Counted from the first letter of the stretch, positions 19,150 through 28,513 are shown. The stretch: 64,000 nt of DNA from Romboutsia sedimentorum (GCF_030131845.1 NZ_JASKYM010000002.1:320247-384246); one strand, 5' to 3'. The notes: generated from the letters alone by a model not told the origin. Numbers and translations are program-made.

Positions 19150-21321
19150 ATGAAAAAGAAGATTGTATCGTTATTAGCAGCAGCCTTGATACTTCTAGTT
19201 TCTATTCCTAAATATAGCTTTGCCGATGAAAAAGGCAAAGTTATATTTATTAATATGAATAGAACTAACTTAGTAAGTATGCTACATATACCTACATTAG
19301 AACATGAAGTACAAAATAGAGGTTATGTAGGGCTTATGAACATAAGAGGAGATAAAGGTACAGATGATAGACGATCATATGCTAGTATGGGAGCCGGTGG
19401 GAGAGCCAATGTATCCACTGAGCAAAACATCAATTTTGAAAAAATAAATAAAGAAACTGAAAAATTATTTAAAGCAACAACAGGTAAAAGTGCAAAAATA
19501 ATAAGTGATTTAAGCATCAATAAATCAATAAATGAAAATGTAGATAATGGTCAATATGGTTCTACACTAGGAGCACTTGGACAAACTTTATCACAAAATA
19601 AACTTAAAACATCAGTTTTAGGAAATAGTGATATTATAGAAAATGGAGAACTTACAAAAAATAGAAATATAGGATTAGTTGCAATGGACCAATATGGAAG
19701 AATAGATGCTGGTAATATTGATGATATCAATATTAAAGATGCTAATATGCCATTTGGAATAAGCACTGACTATAATAAGTTGATAAAAGAAACTAAAAAA
19801 TACTATAAAGAAACTGATGTTGTATTTGTAGATTTAGGTGACACATATAGATTAGACAATTATAGATTAAATTTAAATGACGAAACATATGCTTCTATGA
19901 AAAAACGTATATCTAATCACATAGATAAATACCTAAAAGAGGTATTAGCTATGGTGGGTGAAAATGATACTGTTTATATAAGTAGTGCTTTTCCAAGTGA
20001 TTTAGATTATAAGAATAAGAGAAGATTATCTCCAATAATCAAATTTAAAGGTGAAGGCAAAGGTATATTAAGCTCAGCAACAACAAGGAGAGAAGGTATA
20101 GTTGCCAATTTAGATGTCGGAGTAGACATATTAAATGAGTTTGGCCTTGAAAATAAAGCTATGCTTGGTAGAAGTTATAATTTAGTGGAGAAAGATGATA
20201 ATGTATCGTATGTATTAGACGAATATGAAAAAATAGTATCGGTATCAGATATAAGATCAACTGTTGTAAATGGCTTTGTAGGTGTGATTTCAATATCATG
20301 GATAATTGGTATGATTGCTATATTGCTTAGAAATCACTTCGCACATAAAGAAAAGGTGTTTATAGTTTTAAAGGAATTTATAAAACTAGGAATAATAATG
20401 CCACTATCATTCTTAATAGCGCCGATATTTAATTTTAAACAGCCAATAGCGATAGCGGGTGGAATATTACTTACAACATTAGTACTTTACTTGATTGGTA
20501 GAAAGTTGTTTAAAGATGATATAAAACAAATGGGATTCTTTGCATTTATAACAATACTTGTTATAACTATAGATTCTATATTTGGTACTTATTTAATGCA
20601 AAATAATATAATGAGTTATGATGCTATAATTGGTGCAAGGTATTATGGTATAGGAAATGAGTATGAAGGCGTTACAATAGCTTGTGCTATATTTGCACTT
20701 GCAACGCTTGTAACTTATAATAAAATACCAAAATGGATTGTACCAATATTATCTATAATAATATTGATAACTAGTGCTTACCCATCAATGGGTGCAAATG
20801 TTGGTGGTGCTATATCTGAATGTGTAGCATATTTACTATTTATACTATTAATATTTGATGTAAAACTTGACTTTAAAAAAGTTTTAATGTTAGGGGTTGT
20901 AGCAGTAGGAGTAGTTGCAGCATTTGCAGTTTTAGATATAGTGTCAGGAAGTGAATCTCATTTAAGTGTATTTGTTAATCAAATATTACTAAATGGACCT
21001 AGCGCGATATTTGAAACATTTGGTAGAAAAATACAAATGAATATAAAGTTAGCACAAACGAGTGTATGGGTAAATATACTACTTGCTGGAATTGGTATAA
21101 TAGCAATATTTATATTTAGACCATCAAAACATTTTAGAGATATAGCTAGAAAATATCCAGTTTTATTTAAAGGGTTTGTATCATCTATGGTTGGATGTAT
21201 AATTACACTTTTAGTGAATGATTCTGGAATAGTTGCAGCAGCAACAGCATCTATTTATATACTTATACCTATAATAATAATAAGTATAAACATGATAATA
21301 TTTGAAAAGCAAGAATACTAA
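19150..21321 (+). CDS. Large secreted/membrane protein of unknown function, copy 2
   Basis: A 723-residue tandem paralogue of the preceding gene with the same layout: signal peptide, extracytoplasmic domain, about eleven membrane segments. The first 345 or so residues are almost identical to copy 1, and long DNA stretches in 19550-20110 match it base for base. The membrane half is clearly diverged (for example DNMVGKKYSLINKED versus KAMLGRSYNLVEKDD at the boundary). This mosaic suggests gene conversion of the 5' half. Function unknown; both copies appear intact. Confidence 0.8.
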   Translation: MKKKIVSLLAAALILLVSIPKYSFADEKGKVIFINMNRTNLVSMLHIPTLEHEVQNRGYVGLMNIRGDKGTDDRRSYASMGAGGRANVSTEQNINFEKINKETEKLFKATTGKSAKIISDLSINKSINENVDNGQYGSTLGALGQTLSQNKLKTSVLGNSDIIENGELTKNRNIGLVAMDQYGRIDAGNIDDINIKDANMPFGISTDYNKLIKETKKYYKETDVVFVDLGDTYRLDNYRLNLNDETYASMKKRISNHIDKYLKEVLAMVGENDTVYISSAFPSDLDYKNKRRLSPIIKFKGEGKGILSSATTRREGIVANLDVGVDILNEFGLENKAMLGRSYNLVEKDDNVSYVLDEYEKIVSVSDIRSTVVNGFVGVISISWIIGMIAILLRNHFAHKEKVFIVLKEFIKLGIIMPLSFLIAPIFNFKQPIAIAGGILLTTLVLYLIGRKLFKDDIKQMGFFAFITILVITIDSIFGTYLMQNNIMSYDAIIGARYYGIGNEYEGVTIACAIFALATLVTYNKIPKWIVPILSIIILITSAYPSMGANVGGAISECVAYLLFILLIFDVKLDFKKVLMLGVVAVGVVAAFAVLDIVSGSESHLSVFVNQILLNGPSAIFETFGRKIQMNIKLAQTSVWVNILLAGIGIIAIFIFRPSKHFRDIARKYPVLFKGFVSSMVGCIITLLVNDSGIVAAATASIYILIPIIIISINMIIFEKQEY

Positions 21322-21404
21322 AATATAAAATACAAATAATAAATAAAATTGGTTAGGTAAAATCCACACCAATATCATACGAAGATATGATTAAGGAGAA
21401 CAAT

Positions 21405-21830
21405 ATGTTAGACGGAAGAATAATGGGACTTGATGTAGGGGATAAAACTATTGGAGTTGCAGTTAGTGACTTAATGGGACTTACAGCACAAGGTGTTAAG
21501 ACAGTAAGAAGAGTTGGAAAGAAAAAAGACATAGAAGCACTAAAAGAAATAATAGCAGAGAGACAAGTAAATAAAATAGTTTCAGGATTACCTAAAAATA
21601 TGAATGGAACATTAGGACCACAAGGCGAAAAAGTAATTAAGTTTTGTGATTTACTTCAAGAACAAACGGGTATTAAAGTAGAATACTGGGATGAAAGATT
21701 ATCAACAGTAGCAGCAGAGAGAACTTTGATCGAAGGAAATGTTAGACGTGAAAATAGAAAAAGTGTAATAGATATGGTAGCAGCCGTAATAATATTACAA
21801 GGATATTTAGATAGACAAAGAAATTTCTAA
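21405..21830 (+). CDS. ruvX: Holliday junction resolvase-like protein RuvX (YqgF)
   Basis: A 141-residue RNase H-fold protein with the family motifs [15 protein letters not shown] (about residues 7-21), [13 protein letters not shown] and the C-terminal [15 protein letters not shown]. Proposed roles are 16S rRNA 5' end maturation and resolution of recombination intermediates. I start it at the ATG at 21405, preceded by AAGGAGAACAAT; an ATG at 21387 upstream has no ribosome binding site. Confidence 0.94.
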   Translation: MLDGRIMGLDVGDKTIGVAVSDLMGLTAQGVKTVRRVGKKKDIEALKEIIAERQVNKIVSGLPKNMNGTLGPQGEKVIKFCDLLQEQTGIKVEYWDERLSTVAAERTLIEGNVRRENRKSVIDMVAAVIILQGYLDRQRNF

Positions 21831-21899
21831 AATACCTATAAAATTATATATTTATGATATATAATGTAAATAACAAATAAAAAATTAGAGGTGACGTAT

Positions 21900-22175
21900 A
21901 TGCAAGAAAATATAATAAACTTAATAGACGAAAATGGTGTGGAAAGCGCATTTGAAATAATATTAACATTAGAGGCTGAAGGTAAAGAGTATGCTATATT
22001 AGTTCCTGTAGAGGAAGAAGAAGCAGATGAGGCTTTAATATTCAGAATAGACCAAGATGAAGAAGGCGAAATATTAGTTCCGCTAGAAGATGATGCAGAA
22101 TATGAAATAGTTGTTGATGTATATAATACATTAATGGAAGAAGAAGGATTAAATTTCGACGAAGACGAGCAATAA
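21900..22175 (+). CDS. DUF1292 domain protein (YrzB-like)
   Basis: A 91-residue, very acidic protein of the DUF1292/YrzB family, which normally sits next to ruvX and before fur in clostridia. The conserved pattern is visible: NGVESAFEIILTLEAEGKEYAILVP..EADEALIFRI. Function unknown. The ATG at 21900 follows AGAGGTGAC; the upstream in-frame GTG at 21891 is part of that ribosome binding site and is unlikely to be used. Confidence 0.9.
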   Translation: MQENIINLIDENGVESAFEIILTLEAEGKEYAILVPVEEEEADEALIFRIDQDEEGEILVPLEDDAEYEIVVDVYNTLMEEEGLNFDEDEQ

Positions 22176-22181
22176 GAAATA

Positions 22182-22210
22182 AAAGCTACCTAGAAATAGG
22201 TAGTTTTTTT
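22182..22210 (+). terminator. Rho-independent terminator
   Basis: Stem AGCTACCT / AGGTAGTT with a seven-T tail, directly after the DUF1292 gene. Confidence 0.85.
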
Positions 22211-22345
22211 ATATTACAATATAAATCATGTTTATTTGTTAAAAAATGCTTTTATAGTAAATGATTCTAGTTGAAATATATAGTGTAATTTATTAAATAT
22301 AAGGAAAAAATATATAATAAATAAAACCTAAAAGGGCGTGATAAA

Positions 22346-23245
22346 ATGAAAAAATTAATACCGATTTTATTATCAATTTTAATAACACTAATATTAATTC
22401 CAAATATATACGCTTTAGAAGATGACACATCATATGAAGTTTTAAAGCAAAATCAAGTGGATAACATACTATTAATAGGCAGAGATAGCTTAAAATCAAA
22501 AGGACCCGCAAGATCAGATTCTATGATAATTTTAACTGTAGATAATTTAAATAAGTCGCTTAAGCTTACTTCATTGGCTAGAGATACATTAGTTGATATA
22601 CCAAATATTGGTCAAGAAAAATTAAATCATGCATATGCTTATGGTCAAGAAAAGTTACTTTTAAAAACAATAAATCAAAATTTTAAATTAGATATAAAAG
22701 ACTACGCAGTAGTTGACTTTACATCATTTGTAGAAATTATAGATATATTAGGTGGAGTAGATGTAGATGTAAATGAAAAAGAAGTAAAGCACTTAAATCA
22801 AACTATAAAAACTTGTTATAGTTTGAATGATGAAAATAAGGGTAAAATAAAATATGTAAATAACTCTGGAAATCAAAGTTTAAATGGATATCAAGCGCTA
22901 GCATATGCTAGAATAAGAAAAATAGATACTATATATAAACGAGATGAAAGACAAAGAAAAATTTTAACTAGCGTGGCAACTAAATTGTCAAATACATCTA
23001 TAACTAAGTATCCAGCTATAGTTAAAAATGTACTTAAACATGTAGATGTTAATATTTCATTAGATAAAATAACTAGATTAGCTTTTTTATCTCATGAACT
23101 AGCTAGCTACGATATGAAACAATTACAATTTCCTCTAGAAAAATATAGAGAAGAAGGAAGAATAAATGGAGACGGGCTATATGTAGTTAGATGGAAAGAA
23201 GATGAAAATTTAAAAGTATTACATGAGTTTATATATGGAAGGTAA
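22346..23245 (+). CDS. LytR-CpsA-Psr (LCP) family cell-wall glycopolymer ligase
   Basis: A 299-residue protein with one N-terminal membrane anchor (LIPILLSILITLILIPNIYA) and an extracellular LCP domain. Family motifs are clear: ILLIGRDS, RSDSMIILTVD, LTSLARDTLVDIP, LNHAYAYG, VDFTSFVEIIDILGGVDVDV, and the arginines of ALAYARIRK..YKRDERQRK that bind the polyprenyl pyrophosphate. LCP enzymes attach anionic polymers to peptidoglycan. Starts at an ATG after AAAGGGCGTG; probably its own transcription unit. Confidence 0.92.
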   Translation: MKKLIPILLSILITLILIPNIYALEDDTSYEVLKQNQVDNILLIGRDSLKSKGPARSDSMIILTVDNLNKSLKLTSLARDTLVDIPNIGQEKLNHAYAYGQEKLLLKTINQNFKLDIKDYAVVDFTSFVEIIDILGGVDVDVNEKEVKHLNQTIKTCYSLNDENKGKIKYVNNSGNQSLNGYQALAYARIRKIDTIYKRDERQRKILTSVATKLSNTSITKYPAIVKNVLKHVDVNISLDKITRLAFLSHELASYDMKQLQFPLEKYREEGRINGDGLYVVRWKEDENLKVLHEFIYGR

Positions 23246-23271
23246 CAAAGTTAAAAGATTTAACTAAAATA

Positions 23272-23300
23272 TTGACAAAAGCTTTATTATAAATTAGAAT
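23272..23300 (+). promoter_or_regulatory. Sigma-A promoter of fur
   Basis: TTGACA (23272-23277), 17-bp spacer, TAGAAT (23295-23300). The downstream GATTAATAAAGATTATC stretch is a weak, imperfect Fur-box-like sequence; autoregulation is inference. Confidence 0.7.
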
Positions 23301-23343
23301 GATTAATAAAGATTATCAATTGAAAAATAAGGGTGAGATTAGA

Positions 23344-23769
23344 ATGAATACAATGGATATATTAAAAGAAACTGGGTTTAAGGTTACTCCTCAAAGAAGA
23401 GCGATAGTAGATATACTTCTTAAAAATAAAAGTGAACATCTAAGTAGTGAAGAAATATATGATTTAGTAAGGGTAGACTGTCCAGAAATTGGATTAGCAA
23501 CAGTATATAGAACTATGCAGTTATTAGATGAAGTTGGAGTAATTTCAAAACTTAACCTAGACGATGGGTGTATAAGATATGAAATAAGCTTAAATAGCAA
23601 AGATTGTCATAATCACCATCATCTTATTTGCAAAAACTGTGGAAAAATAATGGAAGCTAAAGAAGATTTATTAGACAATATAGAAAAAGAAATACAAGAA
23701 CTTTATAATTTTAAAATACTTGATCATGATGTTAAGTTTTATGGATTATGTGAAAACTGTTCAAAGTAG
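23344..23769 (+). CDS. fur: Fur family metal-responsive transcriptional regulator
   Basis: A 141-residue Fur-family repressor. The winged helix contains TPQRRAIVDILLKN and GLATVYRTMQLLDEVGVI. The metal-binding dimerisation domain has the HNHHHLICKNCGK motif and the C-terminal CENC pair that forms the structural zinc site. HNHHH is typical of Fur or Zur more than PerR, so iron-responsive Fur is the best guess. I start it at ATG 23344, behind AGGGTGAGATTAGA; the open frame extends to 23299 without a ribosome binding site. Confidence 0.9.
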   Translation: MNTMDILKETGFKVTPQRRAIVDILLKNKSEHLSSEEIYDLVRVDCPEIGLATVYRTMQLLDEVGVISKLNLDDGCIRYEISLNSKDCHNHHHLICKNCGKIMEAKEDLLDNIEKEIQELYNFKILDHDVKFYGLCENCSK

Positions 23770-23779
23770 ATGTATAAAA

Positions 23780-23808
23780 ATATAAGTCCCTAGGGACTTA
23801 TATTTTTA
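23780..23808. terminator. Convergent terminator between fur and the ydjM-like gene
   Basis: Palindrome TATAAGTCCC / GGGACTTATA followed by a T-rich run on the + strand. It overlaps the 3' end of the minus-strand gene. Confidence 0.8.
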
Positions 23809-24535
23809 TTATAGAGTAAATTATTAAACATACTAATAATAGTATAAATAATATTTCTAATATATTACTAAAAAAACTTCCCACTTTAAAAAATCCTAAA
23901 GAAAATTTCTTATCACTAATTGGATAAAAAAGAGGTATTCCTGATTTCGTAAATAAATCTCCTAAAAATATATGACTTGAGTAACTTAGAGTTCCCAAAA
24001 AAGCTAAATTTGATATATTAGTTATTAGTTCTATTTGTTTTAATAAAAAATATATTATGACTGTTGCAAAAAAGCTATGAGAAAAACTTCTATGCTTAAG
24101 CCAAGGAAATGTGGACAACATTATACAAAAAATTGAAAAATATATTTTTACATTTACTAAATAAAGGCATATTGCCAATAATATAAATATCAAAGATAAA
24201 AAAACTTTTCTCAAAAAAGTATGAGTTAATTTTGACTCGATAATTATAATTGTTATAAATGTAATTAATGAACTTAAGTAAAAATTATCATTTATTTTTA
24301 TAGATACAAAAAAAATTACTATATTAATTAGATAAATGGTTGCTTTTAATATAAATTTAGATACATCTTTTTTCAATAACATATCAGAAATTGTGGAATT
24401 AGATTCATCTAAATCTGGAAGTATTGCAAAAAATGCAGACAACATAATATTGAAAATAGAAATAGGTATATTTAAGACCAAAGACGCTTGAATAACACTT
24501 AAAACACCTATGGTACAATGGGTTTTTCCACGCAT
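23798..24535 (-). CDS. YdjM/LexA-binding-like inner membrane metal-dependent hydrolase
   Basis: A 245-residue integral membrane protein (about six hydrophobic segments) of the YdjM/DUF457 family. The putative metal ligands that mark the family are present: H in GKTHCTIG (about residue 6), FAILPDLDE (about 37-45), KHRSFSHSFFA (about 154-164) and SSHIFLGDLFTKSG near the C-terminal end. Family members are annotated as membrane-bound metal-dependent hydrolases; no substrate is established. Ribosome binding site AGGAGG on the minus strand. It is convergent with fur and divergent from the RNase J gene. Confidence 0.8.
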   Translation of the reverse strand: MRGKTHCTIGVLSVIQASLVLNIPISIFNIMLSAFFAILPDLDESNSTISDMLLKKDVSKFILKATIYLINIVIFFVSIKINDNFYLSSLITFITIIIIESKLTHTFLRKVFLSLIFILLAICLYLVNVKIYFSIFCIMLSTFPWLKHRSFSHSFFATVIIYFLLKQIELITNISNLAFLGTLSYSSHIFLGDLFTKSGIPLFYPISDKKFSLGFFKVGSFFSNILEILFILLLVCLIIYSIIKI

Positions 24536-24588
24536 GCATCCTCCTAATATTGTATTTTATACTCAGAGGATAACAGAAGAGGATAAAT

Positions 24589-24617
24589 TTGTCAAAATAA
24601 TACAGTAACTGTATTAT
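24589..24617 (+). promoter_or_regulatory. Promoter of the RNase J gene with an embedded palindrome
   Basis: TTGTCA (24589-24594), 17-bp spacer, TATTAT (24612-24617). The spacer contains the palindrome AATACAGTAACTGTATT (24599-24615), placed where a repressor would block RNA polymerase. Confidence 0.6.
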
Positions 24618-24754
24618 AAATATGACTTAAATTATAGCTTAACTTATGGTACAATAATAATAACTGGTAAAGAGTGCGAGATTTGATATTATTTAAACTA
24701 TAGAACGTGTTTGGATTTTAAAAAAACTGAATAGACGTAAAGGAGATGATACAA

Positions 24755-26422
24755 TTGTTTAAGAAAAATGCCAATAAAATAAAGATAATGGCACTAGGTG
24801 GGCTTAACGAAATCGGGAAAAATATGACAGTTGTTGAGTACAAAGACGAAATAATCGTTATAGATGCTGGATTAAGTTTTCCAGATGAGGATATGTTAGG
24901 GGTAGATATTGTTATACCGGATATAACTTATTTAATAAAAAATAAGGACAAAATAAAAGGTATATTTATTACACACGGACATGAAGATCACATAGGAGCG
25001 CTTCCATATATACTTAAAAAGATAAATGTACCTGTATACGGAGCAAAACTTAGTATAGGGCTTATTCAAGTTAAGCTAAAAGAACATAAAATAAATAACG
25101 CAAAATTAAATGTTATAACACCAAGAGAAATAATAAAAGTTGGAAATATGGATGTAGAGTTTATAAAAAATAACCATAGTATACCAGATGCTTGTTCTAT
25201 AGCAGTTCATACGGATCAAGGTATAATATATCATACAGGAGACTTTAAGATTGATTTGACACCTATTGACGGAGAAGTTATGGATATTCATAGAATTTGT
25301 GAATTAAGTAAAAAAGGTGTACTTTTAATGTTAGCAGACAGTACTAATGCTGAAAGACCAGGGTCTACTATGTCTGAAAAGACTGTAGGAGCGGGATTAG
25401 ATGATTTATTTAGGAAAGCTACAAATAGCAGAATATTAGTTGCAACATTTGCATCTAACATTCATAGACTGCAACAAATAATAAACACAGCGGAAAAATT
25501 CAATAGAAAAGTAGCGGTATCTGGAAGATCTATGATAAATGTAGTTGGTGTAGCTACTGAATTGGGATACTTAAATATACCTGACAATATGCTAATAGAT
25601 TTAAATGACTTATCTAGATATGAAGATAATGAAGTAGTTCTAATAACTACAGGATCTCAAGGAGAACCTATGTCAGCTTTAGCAAGAATGGCAAGTTCAG
25701 ACCATAAAAAAGTAGAAATAAAAAGTGGAGATTTAATAATAATATCAGCTCATCCAATACCAGGAAATGAGAAATCAATATCAAAAGTAATAAACTGTTT
25801 ATTTGAAAAAGGCGCAGAAGTAGTTTATGAAGACTCTGAGATACACGTATCAGGTCATGCAAAGCAAGAAGAATTAAAACTACTTCACAGATTAGTTAAA
25901 CCAAAATTCTTTATGCCAGCTCATGGTGAGTATAGAATGTTAAAAAAACATGCTGAATTAGCCGAAGAACTAGGTATGCCAAGTCAAAATATATTCGTAA
26001 ATAAAACTGGAGATATTTTAGAAATAGATAGACACTCAGCAAAAGTTGTTGGTACAATACCAACAGGAAATGTATTAGTTGATGGTCTAGGCGTTGGAGA
26101 CGTAGGAAATATAGTATTAAGAGACAGAAAGCATTTATCAGAAGATGGACTTATGATAGTTGTTGTAACTATATCAAAAGAAGATGGAAAAGTTTTAGCA
26201 GGACCAGATATAATATCTAGAGGATTTGTATATGTTAGAGAATCTGAAGATTTAATGGATGGAGCTAAAAATGTAATTAAACAAGTATTAAAAGAATGCG
26301 AAGATAGAAATATAAAAGAGTGGGCTTATTTAAAAAATAATATAAAAGAAAACCTAAAAGAGTATTTATACCAAAAAACTAAAAGAAACCCTATGATACT
26401 TCCTATAATAATGGAGGTATAA
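24755..26422 (+). CDS. rnj: Ribonuclease J
   Basis: A 555-residue metallo-beta-lactamase/beta-CASP ribonuclease with 5' exonuclease and endonuclease activity in mRNA decay and rRNA processing. Zinc ligands are visible in THGHEDHIGALPYI (about residues 74-87) and HTGDFKID; the beta-CASP domain has ISAHPIPGNE and the VSGHA motif. I start it at TTG 24755, 9 bp after a perfect AAAGGAG; the ATG at 24746 abuts that ribosome binding site and is unlikely to be used. Confidence 0.94.
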   Translation: MFKKNANKIKIMALGGLNEIGKNMTVVEYKDEIIVIDAGLSFPDEDMLGVDIVIPDITYLIKNKDKIKGIFITHGHEDHIGALPYILKKINVPVYGAKLSIGLIQVKLKEHKINNAKLNVITPREIIKVGNMDVEFIKNNHSIPDACSIAVHTDQGIIYHTGDFKIDLTPIDGEVMDIHRICELSKKGVLLMLADSTNAERPGSTMSEKTVGAGLDDLFRKATNSRILVATFASNIHRLQQIINTAEKFNRKVAVSGRSMINVVGVATELGYLNIPDNMLIDLNDLSRYEDNEVVLITTGSQGEPMSALARMASSDHKKVEIKSGDLIIISAHPIPGNEKSISKVINCLFEKGAEVVYEDSEIHVSGHAKQEELKLLHRLVKPKFFMPAHGEYRMLKKHAELAEELGMPSQNIFVNKTGDILEIDRHSAKVVGTIPTGNVLVDGLGVGDVGNIVLRDRKHLSEDGLMIVVVTISKEDGKVLAGPDIISRGFVYVRESEDLMDGAKNVIKQVLKECEDRNIKEWAYLKNNIKENLKEYLYQKTKRNPMILPIIMEV

Positions 26423-26429
26423 TTATAAA

Positions 26430-26466
26430 AGATTGAATATAATTTATTATATTCAATTTTTTTTAT
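26430..26466 (+). terminator. Rho-independent terminator
   Basis: GATTGAATATAAT / ATTATATTCAATT stem followed by a run of T, immediately after the RNase J gene. Confidence 0.85.
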
Positions 26467-26486
26467 AAAAATGTAGGGGGGATTTT

Positions 26487-26822
26487 ATGTCAGTTAACGA
26501 TAGTGCTATAAAGTTAGCTAATGAAATAAAAAATAGTAAGGAATATAAAGACTTTAGAAAATATATGAAGGATGTAAAAAATGATAAAGAATGTGAAAAA
26601 CTTTTAAAGGACTATAGAGAAATTCAAATTAAAATTCAAACTCATACTATTAAAAACGTAGCTATAGACAAAAAAACTATGAACAAAATAGAAAGTACTC
26701 AAAAGAGAGTATCAAACAATAAAAAATTATCTAATTATTTAACTAGTGAACAAAAATTTACTTTGATGATGAATAACATAAATAAAATACTCGCTCAAGC
26801 TGTAGAAAAGGACTATAAATAA
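26487..26822 (+). CDS. YlbF family regulator
   Basis: A 111-residue, predicted all-helical protein with the YlbF/YmcA (Com_YlbF) pattern: SAIKLANEIKNSKEYKDFRKY near the N-terminus, then a charged coiled-coil central part and LTSEQKFTLMMNNINKIL at the end. In Bacillus, YlbF, YmcA and YaaT form an Fe-S complex that acts on RNase Y and mRNA maturation. Its place directly after RNase J fits a link to RNA decay. Ribosome binding site AGGGGGGA. Confidence 0.8.
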   Translation: MSVNDSAIKLANEIKNSKEYKDFRKYMKDVKNDKECEKLLKDYREIQIKIQTHTIKNVAIDKKTMNKIESTQKRVSNNKKLSNYLTSEQKFTLMMNNINKILAQAVEKDYK

Positions 26823-26848
26823 GTAGAAAAGGGTAATATACGTAAGGG

Positions 26849-26876
26849 GATGTCTTTTAAGAGGCATCTTTTTTTG
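26849..26876 (+). terminator. Rho-independent terminator
   Basis: GATGTCTT / AGAGGCATC stem (with one G-U pair) and a seven-T tail after the YlbF-like gene. Confidence 0.75.
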
Positions 26877-26973
26877 TGCAAATAAAGTATATAACAAAAA
26901 ATAACAATTATAAATTCCTTATATTAGTAAAAAATAAAAATATATAAAATTATCAATAGGAGGTATTAATATT

Positions 26974-27174
26974 ATGGATAAAAATATAAATCAAAATGCA
27001 AGAATTGCGCTAAAACAACTTAGAATGGAGGTCGCAGCAGACTATGGTATGCATTATGAAGATGCGTTTGATATAATAGAAAATGCACACAGCAATGGAT
27101 CATTATCTAATTATTTTAAAAAACTTGAAAATAGAAAAAATGATTTTTCAAGTAAAACTAGTCAATCAGAATAA
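26974..27174 (+). CDS. Divergent alpha/beta-type small acid-soluble spore protein-like
   Basis: A 66-residue protein. ALKQLRMEVAADYGMHY (about residues 12-28) resembles the first conserved block of alpha/beta SASPs, which contains the germination protease site (E-[IV]-A-x-E-[FL]-G); here it reads EVAADYG. NGSLSNYFKKLE matches the second block (NGSVGGEITKRL) only loosely. Classical SASPs coat spore DNA. From memory, C. difficile has a similar divergent SASP gene between its RNase J and dacF genes, the same location as here. Ribosome binding site AGGAGGTATT. Confidence 0.7.
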   Translation: MDKNINQNARIALKQLRMEVAADYGMHYEDAFDIIENAHSNGSLSNYFKKLENRKNDFSSKTSQSE

Positions 27175-27228
27175 AAAATGTAAAACAGTGAGAAAATAAG
27201 TTTAAAATAATATTAAGAGGTGGCAGCT

Positions 27229-28386
27229 ATGAAAAAATTGACTAGTATAATAGTAGCTATAATGCTTATCATAACGCCTATGAATATGGCCTATGCAAAT
27301 GATAAGGAAAATAGTACATCTATGAATATTTCTTCAAAATCAGCTATATTAATGGATGTAGGGAGTGGGCAAATTTTATATGAAAAAAATGCTAATGATA
27401 AACTACCTCCAGCTAGTGTAACCAAAGTAATGACTATGCTATTGTGTGTAGAACAGCTTGATTCTGGTAAAATAAGATTAGATGACAAGGTTCAAATAAG
27501 TGACACTGCATCAAGTATGGGAGGAAGTCAAATCTTCTTAGAAGCAGGAGAAACACAAGATGTAAATACATTACTTAAAGGAATAGCAGTGGCTTCTGCA
27601 AATGATGCTTGTGTGGCTATGGCAGAGCATGTAGCTGGTAGTGTTGAAGGATTTGTAGATAATATGAATGCTAAAGCAAAAGAACTAGGAATGAAAGATA
27701 CTCATTTTGTAAATACAAATGGTCTTCCTGTTGAAAATCACTATACTTCAGCTCATGATATTGCCTTAATGTCAAAGGAATTATTAAAACATGAATCTAT
27801 AAGTAAATATCTTACAACATGGATGGATAAAGTAGTAGTAGGTAAAAAACAAGCAACAGTTGGACTTGCTAATACTAATAAAATGGTAAAACATTATCAA
27901 GGGACTACAGGAGTTAAAACAGGATTTACTCAACAAGCTAAATACTGTTTATCAGCTTCAGCTAAAAGAGGAGACACTCATTTAGTAGCTGTAACTCTTG
28001 GAGCTGAGACATCTCCAGAGAGATTTAAAGATGCTTCTAGTTTATTGAATTTTGGATTTGCAAACTATGAAAGTGTTAAGTTATGTGCAAAAGATGACAA
28101 TATAGCAACACTTACATTAGATAAAGCTGAAAATAATAAAGTGAATTTAGTAGCAAAAGAGAATTTAACTGTTTTAATTAAAAAAGGTGAAAATAAGGAT
28201 TTTACTAAAAAAATAGAAGTAAACAAAAACCCAATTATACCTATTAAAAAAGGAACATCTCTTGGTGTAGTTAAAATATATCAAGGAAAAAATATGGTTG
28301 GTCAAGTTGACTTAGTTAACACTAAAGATATAAACAAAGCAAGCTATCTACAAATGCTTCAGAGGGTAATAGACAGTATGCTTTAA
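27229..28386 (+). CDS. dacF: D-alanyl-D-alanine carboxypeptidase, DacF type
   Basis: A 385-residue serine peptidase of the S11 family (low-molecular-weight PBP). After a signal peptide come the three active-site motifs: SVTK (in PPASVTKVMTML, about residues 64-75), SAN (in VASANDACVAMAEH) and KTG (in GVKTGFTQQA). The C-terminal beta-rich PBP5 domain follows. It trims pentapeptides; DacF in Bacillus modifies spore cortex peptidoglycan, which fits the adjacent SASP-like gene. I start it at ATG 27229 behind AGAGGTGG; the upstream GTG lies inside that site. Confidence 0.93.
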   Translation: MKKLTSIIVAIMLIITPMNMAYANDKENSTSMNISSKSAILMDVGSGQILYEKNANDKLPPASVTKVMTMLLCVEQLDSGKIRLDDKVQISDTASSMGGSQIFLEAGETQDVNTLLKGIAVASANDACVAMAEHVAGSVEGFVDNMNAKAKELGMKDTHFVNTNGLPVENHYTSAHDIALMSKELLKHESISKYLTTWMDKVVVGKKQATVGLANTNKMVKHYQGTTGVKTGFTQQAKYCLSASAKRGDTHLVAVTLGAETSPERFKDASSLLNFGFANYESVKLCAKDDNIATLTLDKAENNKVNLVAKENLTVLIKKGENKDFTKKIEVNKNPIIPIKKGTSLGVVKIYQGKNMVGQVDLVNTKDINKASYLQMLQRVIDSML

Positions 28387-28394
28387 TATATTAC

Positions 28395-28424
28395 AAAAAA
28401 AGAAGTTTTTTAACTTCTTTTTTT
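28395..28424 (+). terminator. Rho-independent terminator
   Basis: AAAAAAGAAGTT / AACTTCTTTTTTT stem-loop right after dacF. Confidence 0.8.
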
Positions 28425-28513
28425 ATCGCAATAAACACAAAATATAAATGTTTTGATTATAATTTTATTAATTGGTATAATAATATTAAAATTGTAATTT
28501 AGGAGATGTATAA

